A DNA stretch of 64,000 nt from assembly GCA_002205965.3 (NCBI GenBank), contig NADL03000698.1, positions 124,001-188,000 on the forward strand, written 5' to 3'. This DNA comes from Kappaphycus alvarezii (taxonomy: Eukaryota > Rhodophyta > Florideophyceae > Gigartinales > Solieriaceae). This document shows, piece after piece, positions 29,601 through 41,514 of this stretch. A program made the position numbers and the translations under genes. The notes beneath the pieces were generated by a model, which ran no database searches, had not been told where the DNA came from, and saw only the letters and a program-made list of their open reading frames with translations. Positions within the stretch are counted from its first letter, which is position 1, and every line of letters starts with the position of its first letter.

Positions 29601-32391
29601 CTAGTGTCCAGAGGACAATTGTACTCATATGAGTCCATATTTCTAACGGCTAGATTTTATACAAAAAAATAACATAATGACACCATTAGCTTTTCACTAT
29701 ATCTAATCGCACCCTTAGGTAGTCAGCCGTGCAAAACTTCGGAGTTTACTCCTCAACTGTTCATTCGAACACACAACAAGTTTGTAAACATCGAAAAATT
29801 TAACCAAAAATGACGAATCCAAATGACTCCCGTCAACAGCCCGGAAACCTTGTCAACACTCGCGCAACCCTTGTCACGTCAGCGGCTGAGTGTAAGCGAC
29901 TATTCGGTTCCCTTTGGAGAAGTAAGCGCGTCAACGGAACCGTGGTCAGCATCGAAGTTGACACATCTACCGGAAGACGTCAGACTTCGGTCACCGCAGA
30001 CTGGTCCATTCAAGACAGGACAAAGCGCTTCAGCTTGAAACTCTTCAACATCAAGCCAGGAGAAGCATATGAAAGTGGCCTAGCAACGTCGAATGAACTG
30101 GAGACAACTGCTGCTGAGGTCGAGCTACCGAATCGTCAACCTTCTGTTGAAGAACCTCGAGAAGAAGCCAATAGCATGGCCGGAGTAGGAGGGGTATGCA
30201 AAGAAGTGCATGGAAAAATTTAGACCAATCAGGAGGTAGTATTACCGTTGAATGGATCAACGGCATATCGGCCATGGAAGGTAATTGGTGCAGCAGGGAA
30301 CACGTACATACAAGGTCATACCGAGTATGAGAAGACCCCGTATGATTTTTTCCTTTGCATGTTTCCGTCGAACACCTTTCCACAATTACCGAACTTACAA
30401 ACCGAGAACTCGCTAATGGTGGGCACATGTGTACAACAGCTGGTGAAATTCTAAAGTTTTTTGGAATTCTCATATTGCTATGCAGATTCGAGCTTACAAG
30501 CAGAAGGTCACTTTGGAGTACACGGTCTACATCCAAATACGTTCCATTGGCGGCTTTTGGAAAAATAATTTCGAGGAACCGTTTCGAAGCACTGGTTTCA
30601 TGTATTACATTAAGCCGCTACACTGAAACTGAAAGCACTGACAGAAGATGGTCTTTGGTCAGCGGATTCATGGAGGCCATAAAACGGCATAGGAGGTCAA
30701 GTTTTTCGCCATCGGAGAGAATTTGCGTGGATGAAAGCATGTCACACTGGTACGGAATGGGGGAGGATTGGATGTCCGAAGGACTACCGCACTATGTCGC
30801 CATGGACCGTAAGCCTGAAAACGGATGTGAGATCAAGACTGCGTGGTGCGGTGTCAGTGGCATTGTATTGAATTTGGAGATTGTTTTGTCAGCATCTGAC
30901 AGCAGTAATCGGCGTTGCGAGTCAAATTTACCTCATGGTACTGCTATTGTTTTTCGCCTTACAGAGCCTTGGTTTCATTCAAATGGACTTTCCTGTGCAC
31001 ACTCTGCATTTGCTTCTATGGCCAAAGCAAATGCGCTTTTTGAATATGGACTGAGGTTTACAGGTGTCGTCAAGAATGCGACAGGGCAGTTTCCTATGTC
31101 ATTTTTGTCAGAGCTGGAACTGTTCAGGCGCGGAGATCATATCTGTATGGTAAGTCCGAGGACGGAAAGCCACCCTTATATGATGGCCGTTCTGTGGATG
31201 GATAGAGACAGAAGATACTTTGTGAGCACCTCCGGTACAAAAATTCCGTCAGAGCCTATCAGAAGGTCTCGTTAGAGATCTGCTGGTAATGAAACGCTAC
31301 TTGTGGAAATGGAAATTCCAGTTCCAGCGTTTTCAGCACATATTATCAAACGTGCTCCCAGATTGACAGGCATAACAGATGCAGACAGGATGAACTTGGT
31401 TTGGAGAAGAAATTCGAAGTCAATGATTGGTCGTTGAGGGTTAATACATCTTTGCTTTCAATTTGCATCGTTGACCTCATGGCTGCTATACAAGGGTTTG
31501 ATGGGTGCTAGAAATTGCATGTCTCAAAAAGATTTTTATGCAAAACTTGCAGAGCAACTCATTGACAATTCATTTGATGCTATTGGCCTCCGCAGATCTG
31601 ATATTGACGTTCCAGAGGATTCTGTTCCCTCATTGGCCTGCGGTAATGGAATCCACCTGGTGCCCACAGTGAAAAGGCGCAAAGGAGCCAATGGGCCCCA
31701 ACGAAAGCGGCGTTTCAAAGCAGATGCAAAATTTGCAAATCTGACAAGAAGTCCAAATTTCTCTGCTCTGAGTGCCTGAAACTGAACAAAGAGGTTTGGA
31801 TATGCCATTTAGAGACAGGACGTAACTGCTTTCAAAATCACTTACGCGATGTCCACTTCTGTCATAATTAGAAGATGCTTTATACTACTCTATAGTGATG
31901 TTTACTTGTCTACGCTTACATTTAATGTAGGTTGAATGAGTAAAAATGAAAAAATTGATTCCTTGACTATAGCCGTCTACATTTCTGATTCGCGTCGCTC
32001 GACTTGTGGAATTAGCATACTTACTTATGGCGTTATTCCCCTTTATGAGTGATCAGTGAATTAACCCCTCTGCTCATGTTCAAGTGGGTGCGCTAAGACA
32101 AACTGAGGTAGCAGCTGTCGCAGAAATGTCGACCTTCATGAAGGAAGTTTTTGCCCTCCTGTGGAGCGCAGCGAGTCGGACTCACGATTTATTTGTTCAT
32201 TCTTTACTTGAAACCCATTAGGCCACAGCGGTTGTTGTGAATGAGGATGAAACTACTTCTTTTATAGCTAGGGGAAGTTATTTTTCATGGATTCAGCGTG
32301 CCAGTGTATAATTTTAATTAAAAGAATCTAGGTAATTTCGAACAATCATTTGTACTCATATGAGTACATTTGCTTGTACTTTGGACACTAG
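29601..32391 (+). mobile_element. piggyBac-like DNA transposon with CTAG target duplication
   Basis: The element body is 29605-32387 (2783 bp) with inverted ends TGTCCA(G/A)AG...TGGACA. Subterminally each end has the palindromic word GTACTCATATGAGT (29621 left, 32351-32368 right). CTAG flanks both sides (29601-29604 and 32388-32391). If one CTAG is removed, the neighbouring LTR sequence aligns without gaps with the same LTR at 46070 and 52780, which fixes the boundaries. Inside are degraded pieces of a piggyBac transposase on the plus strand. Confidence 0.82.
29810..31871 (+). pseudogene. piggyBac-type transposase (DDE_Tnp_1_7), broken
   Basis: The N-terminal part (29810-30223) carries a small beta-rich block (VNGTVVSIEVDTSTGRRQTS). 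The catalytic part (30355-31275) has ICVDESMSHWYG, LPHYVAMDRKPENGCEIKTA and SAFASMAKANALFEYGLRFTG, the order seen in piggyBac-derived proteins. The position of the second catalytic Asp, usually (A)DSAF, reads CAHSAF, so a key residue is lost. The C-terminal cysteine domain CKICKSDKKSKFLCSECL...CHLETGRNCFQNHLRDVH ends at 31871. An in-frame TAG at 30221-30223 and at least two frame changes (near 30400 and 31715) also show it is inactive. Confidence 0.85.
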
Positions 32392-34513
32392 GAAGGAGGT
32401 GTTGGAAGCGACAAAAGTGCTACCGTGGCATAGCTGAACGAACAAAAAGGAGTGGATAAGGAAGACAGTTGAGAGGGATACAAGCAAATATGGAAGGGAC
32501 AGGGTCTACCACTGATGCTTTGTGACCAGCGTACGAGAAAATGTTCTTGGGTCTGAAGTTGACTCTCAACTTCCTACTAGTCGGGAGTTGACTTGAAGTT
32601 GTCTGCCAACTTGCTTGACCTCCACAAGAGGAAGCAGTTTTGTCAGCTTATATAGACAATTTGGGTAACCCTAAAGTCTAAAAAAACATACTAAGAATCA
32701 TAAAATTCATCAATTGGAATCGTGTTAACGAGAAGAAATAACAGAAGATACCATCAGGATAAATATCTAGATTTATTCCTTAATATCTTAGTCCTCTAGA
32801 TCAGAATCGTGTGAACGAGAAAGAATAACAGAAGATACTATCAGGATAAATATCTAGATTTCTTCCTTAATATACTAGTCCTCTAGATCAGAGCAAACAG
32901 TTCCCCAAAATATCCATTCCACCCAAGCAGTCCCCACAAATATCTGTGAACGGCCTATAATTCTCCATTGCCTCCTGCGAAATTATCTAGACCACTGAAG
33001 ATGCCCCCATCCGGTTCCAGAGTCGGAAACACCTGGTCCATACTTTCCGGCCCCTCCCCACTATTCTAGTACTTTCCATGTCCCAATCCCCCTCATCCTC
33101 CTCGTCCTCCTCTTCAAACTTCTCTTCATCTTCGTCAGAAGAGTCAGAGATCACAATTAATCCCTCAGTCTCCCCTTTGTTCCCCATGGGAGCTCCCCTA
33201 CCGTTTTACACTAGTGGCTCCAACGGGTCCACCCAGTGCTCCTCTTCATCCTACTCTTCGTCCTCTTCCTCCTCCTCTTCTACCTCCTCCTCCTCATCCT
33301 CTGCCTCTTCCGCCTTCTCGAAGCAGTTACGGCGGACCCACTCCCGAACGCGCTCCTGGTCCAATCTTCTACATTAATCATCGTAATCGGTTGAACCATT
33401 TGCCATCAGGGCCAGAGCGTTGAGGGAAGTCCGGCCTCGGGATGAATTAGCGATGGTGAAGGAAGGGCGGAGGTTGGTCATGTCGAAGGCAAAAAAAGGG
33501 GTGAGCCGATGGGGTAGTTGATGGCAGGGAAGTTAACTCAACGACGTCTATTTCGGACTTTAAATAGGGCAACATATTTGAAAAGTTTCACGGCCATGGA
33601 CGAAAAAAAAAATGTGAAGCAATGCTACAGCTTTGAATTTGCATGCGATTAAGACAATAACTAAAAATTTGCTTGATAAAATACCGGAACTGAATTTGGG
33701 GGACGAAGCGGATCACGAGTCGAAAGATTCCTATTTTGAAAAAGGAGGACCAAAATGCTCAAAGAAAAAATAGGAATGGAGTTGCACAGTGAATTTGGAT
33801 TCATGGGGGAAATTTGTTTCAGTACTTTGTTCGTAGAGAGAATTTTTGGGAAAAGTCGTTTTTGAAAACTTACGGGGAAGGAAAATACAGAAATTTGTGG
33901 AGAGGACCATTCTCCTACAGAAAGGACCGCTTCCAAACCAACAAAAATGTAGAGTAGAACACGCAAATGCGTCCTGAGTAAAAACATTTGTTACAAAAGA
34001 TCACCATGAACATGTTAACTTGAGCTGACCCATGGAAATTCCCTCCCGCGCAAAATCCCGAGTCGAAAAGAAGGTGCGTTTGAAAAAGTTGAGAACCGTT
34101 TATTTGCTGGATTTTTCGTGTCATCGGAGGTCGTGTAATACTTAGATCCATTAGAAAGGAAAAAATGAATGATTTCAGTTCAGAGAGAGAAAAGGATATG
34201 AAGTATGGGAATGTCCGGAACATTCTGTCCGACAAAGGATTGTGCTCATATTTTGCATCAGAAAAAGACGACAAGGTTTCAAAATCCGCTCCGAAGAGAA
34301 ACGAAGAATTAGTTAGAGTGATGGAGAAATAGGAGAACAAGGCTGGACTTGCTCAATACTAATCTCGTAGCATGTAAAAGATACTACAAGGGGAACGTCC
34401 GAAAATCCCATAAAATGAATGCATTCCCGTCCTCTCGCTCCGGAGAACACATCATGGGACTGAGTAGGGCGAGGATTTCGATCAGACCAGGGTAAGGAAT
34501 GCAGTTATACTCT

Positions 34514-34660
34514 AGAGCATCCCCGAATTCCCCATCTTACTGACCTGCACCTGCATCATCACCAAAACAGATGATCAGCTGATTGTGCAACAGGTAATGG
34601 AGCTGGTGTTCAGATGATGATGCAGGTGGGCATCTGGAAAATGGGACATCCCTAGATGCC
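34514..34660. repeat. imperfect foldback, MITE-like
   Basis: GAGCATCCCC...CACCTGCATCATCA on the left pairs imperfectly with TGATGATGCAGGTGG...GGGACATCCCTAG on the right, around a centre at GATGATCAGCTGATTGTGC. About 147 bp. No target duplication was identified. Confidence 0.45.
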
Positions 34661-35514
34661 ACGATGATATGGGATCATGAGGTCTTCGAAATTTTTTGGA
34701 TCGGGATATTTCAGGTGAAAAGGGAATTCGTAATTTTCAGGAGGATGACATAGCATATGGGAATCAAGAGAGAGGGAGGGTTAAAGTTCGCTGGATTTTT
34801 GGGAGAATTTTGATTCTCAAGAGGGTAAAAGTTGTCGTGGTAGTCAAAAGTGTGCAGGGTTTCATTGTTTTGAGGAGAGTGAGGGAAGAGAGAGTACCCC
34901 TGACGGTAGGAAGAGTCAAGAAGATGGATTTTATGGTGCCTGACATCAGTCTCGCCGTTCGGTTTGTGTTGTTGGTCGTTTTGGTCGTCTTGAGGGTCTT
35001 AACTACTCGCAAAACTGAGGGTGTTTTTGAGGGCGGGAATGTTCATTGGAAGATTGGGTGAATGTAAGGAAGACTTTGCTGAGAGTTTGGAGGAGGGAGT
35101 ATCAGTGAAAAAATAGGTGACGCAAATGAAAATGGGAATAGTTCATCGATGGGAAAAGGTGTTTTTGGCAGTTTTGAGAGAGTACGCGGGGAAAGGGGAC
35201 GTAAAGCGAGGTCATCCTTGCGTAGTGGGAACAGGAGTAGTTCTGTAAAGGATGGGGAACTATGGATACGAAGTTGCATAGGGATAACCTCCTGTCGCCA
35301 GGCCCCATGTCTGGTGAATAGTATGGAATAAGTGCGGTGCATGGCACTTCAGGAGGTAATGGGAGGAATGATGGGGATCACCGTGCAGAAGGTGAAGATT
35401 ATTGGTATGAGGATAAAAACTATATTTACACTGGCAGAGCTGATTTTTTGATTTTTTGTTGAAAATATTTTGGACAGGTCAGCCCATTGCGAAAAGCTAA
35501 TACTTTAGTGAATA

Positions 35515-35566
35515 AGGGAAAAGTTTGGGTGTTTTACTCTTGGAAGATATATCCGGTCTATGCATG
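35515..35566 (+). repeat. 50-bp LINE-related motif, copy 1
   Basis: TTTGGGTGTTTTACTCTTGG then AAGATATATCCGGTCTAT. The same words occur at 43060-43111, 54445-54500 (minus) and 57589-57645. Confidence 0.75.
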
Positions 35567-35679
35567 CGTTTCTTTCTACTGTCATGGTGCTGTAAAAATG
35601 TAAAAATTACCCCTATTTCTGCTCCCGGCGCTCGGCCGACATCGCACCCGTCGTAGATTCAAGTAGTCAACCAGAGTTG

Positions 35680-36190
35680 ACCTGCAAACACAAAGACGGA
35701 ATGACTCGTAGTCATCAAATCCTCCGCAACGTTCTTGCCCGCTACTGCAAGGAAGTTAGGATCGTCGCCTTCATCGATCATCCGCTCCTCCAACAGCTTC
35801 GCAACTCGTCTGGGCATTCGGAGTCCCCCGCCCTACGAATGGACATTTAAATACCCGCTGCATACAGGCTTCACAGTACCGATATCGCCGTCGACGTTAC
35901 TATTGCCTACCCCTCCGCACGCCGCCACATTTCGCCAAGTACAGTTACCACAAGCGCTGCCGCCACACTCGCAGAGCGCGAGAAACATCGTCATTACGGC
36001 ACTTAATGCAACCAAAACGATATCCTCCTCTCGCCCGTCGGGATCGATATCTATGGCGCCTTGGGCGACGACGGCAAGGGTTTTTCCCGCCGCCTTGCTT
36101 CCTTCGCTGCTTCCCGTCGCGGTTCCTCCCCTTAACAGGAGCTCCGCGACTTCGTTACCTGTTTTGCACTTAGTCTCCAAATAATGCAGG
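35680..36190 (+). pseudogene. LINE endonuclease-domain fragment
   Basis: Translations give DGMTRSHQILRNVLARYCKE, matching the (D)RxRRHNxL block after the zinc site of LINE endonuclease domains. The nuclease-like strand DIAVDVTIAYPSA follows, then ALAEREKHRHYGT-like and GIDIYGALGDDGKGF segments that parallel 42816-43080. Frames change between segments. A 5'-truncated and decayed LINE end. Confidence 0.6.
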
Positions 36191-36737
36191 CGCGACAGGT
36201 TTACACCCGCCGCCCGCACCCGTAGTTAATTTATGGATACCCTACGCACGCTTCTGTGCAACATTGTACAACCCATAAAGATTTACCGCCACTATTTTAC
36301 CCCTTTAGTTTCTCTGCTGTTCCCATTCAACATTTATTTCAGATGAGCGGTAGATCTTTACAAGTTGTGCAATACGGTACAGAAGCTTACGGAGGGTATT
36401 CATAAATTAATTTCCGTAGCTCGATGCCCGGACCGTGCTGAAATCAGTCGCCAATGCATTAGAGCGATGCGGGTATTACGGATCGCCTTTACTCGCTTCG
36501 GAGCCCTTATTGCGACGATTTTGGTATTTAACGCTTTCGTTAGACTGCCACCTCTCGCCTACACTGCACGTTGGGTCGATTTGGGAATGGCGTGTTAGGA
36601 AGGCCGTCTTCCTCCTCCACCAGGCCCAATCATGCTCAGCGTATCCTGCCACAATCGACCAGTACTGTCTTTGTCACAGAAAGTGAAGGGTCTTGTATGT
36701 TGCTTTCCTGACGGTTTTACTCAAGAGCGATCATTTC
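36191..36737. other. no recognised gene
   Basis: Short frames only. The region ends at the 5' LTR of the copia element. Confidence 0.4.
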
Positions 36738-37076
36738 TGTTAATTTTACATGAAATTGCATGAAACATACAGTTTGGTCATTTAGCCATGGACGCAAGTG
36801 CATTTGGTCACGACGAGGCATTATCAATATCATATGCATCGTCCTCACAACATTTGTTGTGTGAATGTGATTACCTTAGCAATACTCTAGAGCTATTGAT
36901 TTAGAACTGCATATATGTGGGTTGAGCTATCCAAAGTAACTGAACTGAAAGTAACGAGTACGAATTATTCAGCTTGAAATTTAAGTTCTACACGACCAAA
37001 ACTAGCACCTTGGTCTTCGTAAGCTTCGTACCAGGACTTATCGCCAGTTTTCCTTCAAACGTTATCAAAACTATCA
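36738..37076 (+). repeat. copia 5' LTR
   Basis: 339 bp, TGTTAATTTTACATG... to ...CTATCA. Partner of 41176-41514. Confidence 0.9.
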
Positions 37077-37082
37077 CAGATT

Positions 37083-37895
37083 ATGGGCTCAGAACCCATG
37101 ACGAACAACATAAGATATACGATTGAAAAGTTAACTGAGAAGAACTACTCCGAGTGGGCGTTGCAGTTACGCCTTATTTTGGAATCTCGTGATTTGTGCC
37201 GCTGTGTTGAAAAAGGCCCTGATTTCGAAACGGAGATTAAAAAGGATGATTCCGTGGATGTTGTGTCAAAGAAAAAGAAAGAGCGTAGGCTACAGCAACA
37301 GTGCTTGGCCGAAATTTTACTGAATGTTGACTCTAAATATTTGCCTTTATTGGCAAGGAAGAGAGATCCTAAAGAGGTATGGGGTGCTCTAGAGAGCTTG
37401 CAAAGATGCAAGTCTGCAGTAAGTCAGTATACTCTGAGAACAAAATTGTTCAGACTCCGTATGAAGGAGGTTCAGTCGATTAGGTCATAAATTGAAGAAA
37501 TATGTGAAATTGAAAATGATCTAACATTTAGTGGCTATGAACTAGAATCGAACGACAAAAAGTTTGCTCTTTTACAGGGCTTGGGGAAGGATTATGAAGT
37601 GGCAAAAGCGGTGCTTCAGAATAGCATAGATTTTTCATTCGAGGAAACTGTTTCCAGGTTAGAGATAAGAGAAGAGGAACTGAACATAAAAGGAAGGAGT
37701 AGCAAAGATAAAAAACCGCATTCTATATTGGAAAGGGCAACAATAAGTGGAAAAAATTTAGTGGAAAGTGTCATGGTTGCAGCAAACGAGGCAATCAGTT
37801 TTACAAGTGCTACCTTAATCCAGAGTCAAAGAGTTATAGGCCTCATTTTAAAACCACACCTGAAATTGAGGGAAAAAAATTCGCAGTCTAAATGA
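37083..37895 (+). pseudogene. copia gag remnant
   Basis: Reads YTIEKLTEKNYSEWALQL at the start, the typical LTxxNYxxW opening of copia gag (UBN2/DUF4219-like). It then has helical charged sequence. Broken, as part of the fossil at 36738-41514. Confidence 0.75.
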
Positions 37896-38433
37896 GAGGG
37901 CAAAGGCTAAGGATGAGAGAGACAATACTGCTGGTATTGGAGGCGGCAGTAATGACACAGCATGTGTGGCCCTTGGTACTGGATTAGAGGACATGAGTAC
38001 TTCATGGTTTTTAGACAGCCGCCCTACTCAACACATGAAGAATCAACGTGATGCTTAATTTGACTATGAAACAGAAGAAAATGGTGAGAATACTGTAAGC
38101 ACAGTATCCGAGGGTGAGAAACTTAAAGTGATGCGTCATGTTACAGTGTATCTAAAACAGTATATACACGATGAATGGAATACCATTCGTTTGAATCGAG
38201 TCGCTTCTATGCCAGATATCAGAACAAGTCTGGTGTCACAGCCCTTGACACAAAGGGCAGGAATAAGCATTCTGTATCTAGGAGGTTCTACCTATATGAT
38301 TGCTAGACATGATACTAACCCTGTCATGATCGGAATTAATGAAGGACATGGAGTTTTTGAGCTGACAGGGGCTGTTGCTAGTAAGGCTAAAATTTTCACG
38401 CTTAATAAAGGATCAAATGAAGACATAAAGTAG

Positions 38434-39672
38434 ATGCACAGAAGATTTTGTCGCACAAATGCAAATACTATAGAACAAATGATACGTCATAATGTGGTAG
38501 AGGGCCTTAATAAGGTCAAGAAGGGTAATTCAAATGTGTGTCTTGAATGCTGTGATGGGAAACAGTCTGCGGTACCACACCCCAGTCGTGAAAAAGGGGC
38601 AAGAGAAGTCCTGGAACTAATTCATTCTGATATCGTAGGACCCACCAGAGTGGAATCGCTTGGAGGATCGAAATATATTTTAGGGTTCCTTGATGATGCT
38701 AGTGGTGCATCTTTGGTAAGATTCCTACAAGTGCGTTCAGAGGCACCCGAAGCTTTGGAGTCTCTATTTAATGTTGTAGAGAAAGTAACTAAGAAAAAGG
38801 TTAAATACGCCCGGACTGATGGTGCAAAGGAGTACATGTCCAGGGAGCTGGAAATTTTTTTTAATAGAATGGGCATTGTTCATGAACCAAATCCTCCATA
38901 CTAATCAGAATTAAACGGGAGAGCAGAGAGACTTAATCTAACACTAGTTGAAGGAGCCAGGACTATTTTTTCAGAACTGAAAACCATTACTAATCTAGAG
39001 GGTCGTGAATGTTTATGGGCTGAGGCCGTATCTACAATGAACTACGTATGGAACCGATCTCTTACGAACTAGATCCATAAATCGTTTGGATACATGACAT
39101 CTCATGAGATTGTATATGACACTAAACCAGACATCTCAAATCTACGCATTTTTGGATCAAAAGTGAAAGTTAAGAAACCTAAGCCGTATGTACAAGGTAA
39201 GTTTGATGTTCGTACATGGGACGGGATCCATGTCGATTATGCCGCTGAGTCTGCATACAGAATTTATATATCGAATGATAGGAAGGTAATTGTATCAAGG
39301 GATGGAGTCTTCACCGAAAATATGGTCTCACCGCCTGTTAATGGTGTCAGTTTTGGTTTAAATGATGGTTCAGAAACCTCAGACGGTGAAGATGATAGTC
39401 AAAGTCAACTTGAAGACAAGGAATGTAATGATTCAGATTCAAATTTGGATATAGAAAAGCTCATACAAGAGAATGAGGATACGCTGACGCTTATTCCAGT
39501 CGATGGAAAAAGGAAAGCTAGGCTACCTGACAGATGGACATACGACAGCATGCTCGCTTATTTGGTTGCAAAAGAAATTAATAGGCATTCAGAGCAAAAG
39601 ACACCGTCTACTTTACATGAAGCAGTGAGTGGTCCATATAAAAAGGATTGGATTGATACAATTCAAACGTAA
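38434..39672 (+). pseudogene. copia integrase remnant
   Basis: The GAG-pre-integrase zinc part (HRRFCRTNANTIEQMIRH...CLECCDGKQ) and the integrase core (HSDIVGPTRVESLGGSKYIL, DGAKEYMSRELEIFF) are followed by the C-terminal part with IFGSKVKVKKPK and an acidic linker. Broken. Confidence 0.8.
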
Positions 39673-39679
39673 ATTGACT

Positions 39680-41100
39680 CAATAATTGAATATGATGTGT
39701 TTGAAGTGGTCGAGCTGCCTAAAAATAAAAACCTCATTCGAGGTAAGTGGTTTTTTGTTTTAAAACCGACGAGAATGGTACTATTGTAAGACATGAGACA
39801 CGGCTAGTAGCGAAAGGTTTTTCCTAGATTCATAGTATTAACTATTTTGAAGTGTTCGCTCCAGTAACCAAGTTCACCAGTGTAAGAATTTTATTGGGGA
39901 TTGCTGCTATACACGATACGCAGATTGAACAAATAGACATCAAAACAGCCTCTCTAAACGGTAAACTTGAGGATGAGATATATCTGGAGCCGCCTACTCT
40001 ACCAGTCGCACTACGGAAGCAGTTTAATTAAAAGTCTTGGCTGGGCAAGACGTGGAGTTCAAAGAAAAGTATATATGGCCTATCGCACGCATCGAGAGCT
40101 TTTGGTATTAAGTTCCATAGAGTAATGTTGCACCTCGAATTCACACAGTCTACGGCTGACCCATTCGTTTAATTCAATAAAATGGGTGGACTTTATGTGT
40201 ATGTCATTGTGTATGTCGATTGCGTACTAATATCATCGAAAAGCATTAAGGTATGTCAAGATGTGAAGGCCATGTTAAAACGGCATTTTGAAGTCAGAGA
40301 CTTGAAGGCAGCAAAGTATTTTCTCGGTGTTGCCATTTATCGGAATGGAAAGAAACGGACTATAATAACTGATCAAAAGCATTATATACTTAATGGTTTA
40401 GAGAAGTTTGGTATGAGTTCTTCTAAAGGGACCAATACACCAATGGTTGCGAGATCAAATCTTGAATATGATGATGAAAGCAGAAAAAAGATGAGAGTTC
40501 TATACCGCGAGCTCGTCGGTTGTCTCATGTACTTGGCAGTGACAACACGGCCAGAAATTATATATGCAGTTGTAGTACTGGCGAGATACTACAGTTCGGC
40601 TGCAGAAATACATTGGATGGCAGCCAAATGGGTGTAGTTATACTTGAAACATACAGTAGACTGCAGTATATGTTATATGGAAAGCAGTAATCTGCCATAG
40701 ACGGATTCACTGATTCTGATTGGGCTGGTAACAAGTCGAGGAAATCAACCAGCGGTTACGTGTTTCGTGTTTATGGAGGAGCTTTTTCATGGAATTCAAA
40801 AATTCAGACTGTTGTTGCTGCGTCTTCTACTGAAGCTGAATATATAGCTCAAGCATTTGCAACAAAGGAGGCTCTATGGATTAAGAAGCTTTGCATTGAT
40901 TTCCAAGTTCCTCAACAATCGATTCCTATCTACGCTGATAGCATGATGGCGATAAAGTTTGCTAAAGAATCGTCTACTACATAAAAAGATAAGCATATAG
41001 ATGTCTTTTACCATTTCATAAGCGACTATGTGAATAAGGGAGTAATCTTCCTGCAACACATACCCACAAAATCGATGATCAGTGAGTGTATGGCAAAATC
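39680..41100 (+). pseudogene. copia reverse transcriptase and RNase H remnant
   Basis: RT pieces FEVFAPVTKFTSVRILLGIA, QIEQIDIKTASLNGKLEDEI and YVIVYVDCVLIS (the YVDD box degenerate) are followed by RNase H KSTSGYVFRVYGGAFSW and STEAEYIAQAFATKEALWI. Broken. Confidence 0.85.
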
Positions 41101-41175
41101 ATTAGAAAGCTTCAAGCTTCAAAGATGTGTAAGCAAAACGGAAATGCCAGGATACAGTGACAAACCTGAGGGGGA

Positions 41176-41514
41176 TGTTAATTTTACATGAAATTGCATG
41201 AACCATACAGGTTGGTCATTTAGACATGGACGCACGTGCATTTGGTCACAACGAGGCATTATCAATATCATATGCATCGTCCTCACAAAGTTTGTTATGT
41301 GAGTGTGATTACCTTAGAAATACTCTAGAGCTAGTGGTTTAGAACTTTGTATATGTAGTTTGAGCTATCCAAACTCACTGAACTAAAAGTATCGAGTACA
41401 AATTACTCAGCTGGACATATAAATTCAATGCGACCAAGACTAACACCTTGGTCTTCTTAAGTGTAGTACCCGGAATAACCGCCAGCTTTCGTTCAAACCC
41501 CATCAAAACTCTCA
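41176..41514 (+). repeat. copia 3' LTR
   Basis: 339 bp, same length as the 5' LTR. Directly followed by a LINE reverse transcriptase fragment. Confidence 0.9.

Larger units (their letters stand above)
29554..33943 (-). mobile_element. solo LTR B, split by a piggyBac-like transposon
   Basis: Same LTR family as 25414-26932. The plus-strand start TGGTAGGGG is at 29554, the end ACA is at 33943, and the flanks CAAAT/AAAAT match at 4 of 5 bases. The LTR is interrupted by the element at 29605-32387. Without the insert it is about 1.6 kb. It contains an 87-bp tandem duplication (32718-32804, 32805-32891) and the acidic coding region (minus, about 32990-33525) preceded by a TTTAAA box near 33560. A fossil with a few breaks in the acidic region. 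Confidence 0.8.
33950..35640. other. no recognised gene
   Basis: ORFs of 99-141 codons (33915-34340 minus; 34696-35061 plus) have skewed composition and no known relative. It contains the foldback at 34514-34660 and a 50-bp LINE-related motif at 35515-35566. Confidence 0.4.
36738..41514 (+). mobile_element. Ty1/copia retrotransposon, broken
   Basis: A fossil copia element with two 339-bp LTRs (36738-37076 and 41176-41514, both TG...CA). Parts in order: gag from 37083 (starts MGSEPMTNNIRYTIEKLTEK, UBN2-like), integrase (38434-39350), reverse transcriptase (about 39680-40640) and RNase H (about 40700-41100). This order (integrase before RT) defines Ty1/copia. A purine tract (GAGGGGGA) precedes the 3' LTR. 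Coding regions have roughly ten breaks. The LTRs differ at about an eighth of positions by eye, so the insertion is old. No matching 5-bp target duplication was seen. Confidence 0.92.

Noticed and set aside
33078-33377. Serine-rich ORF on the plus strand
   Set aside because: It is the reverse complement of the Glu/Asp-rich coding region of LTR B; poly-Ser results from reading GAG/GAA repeats backwards.
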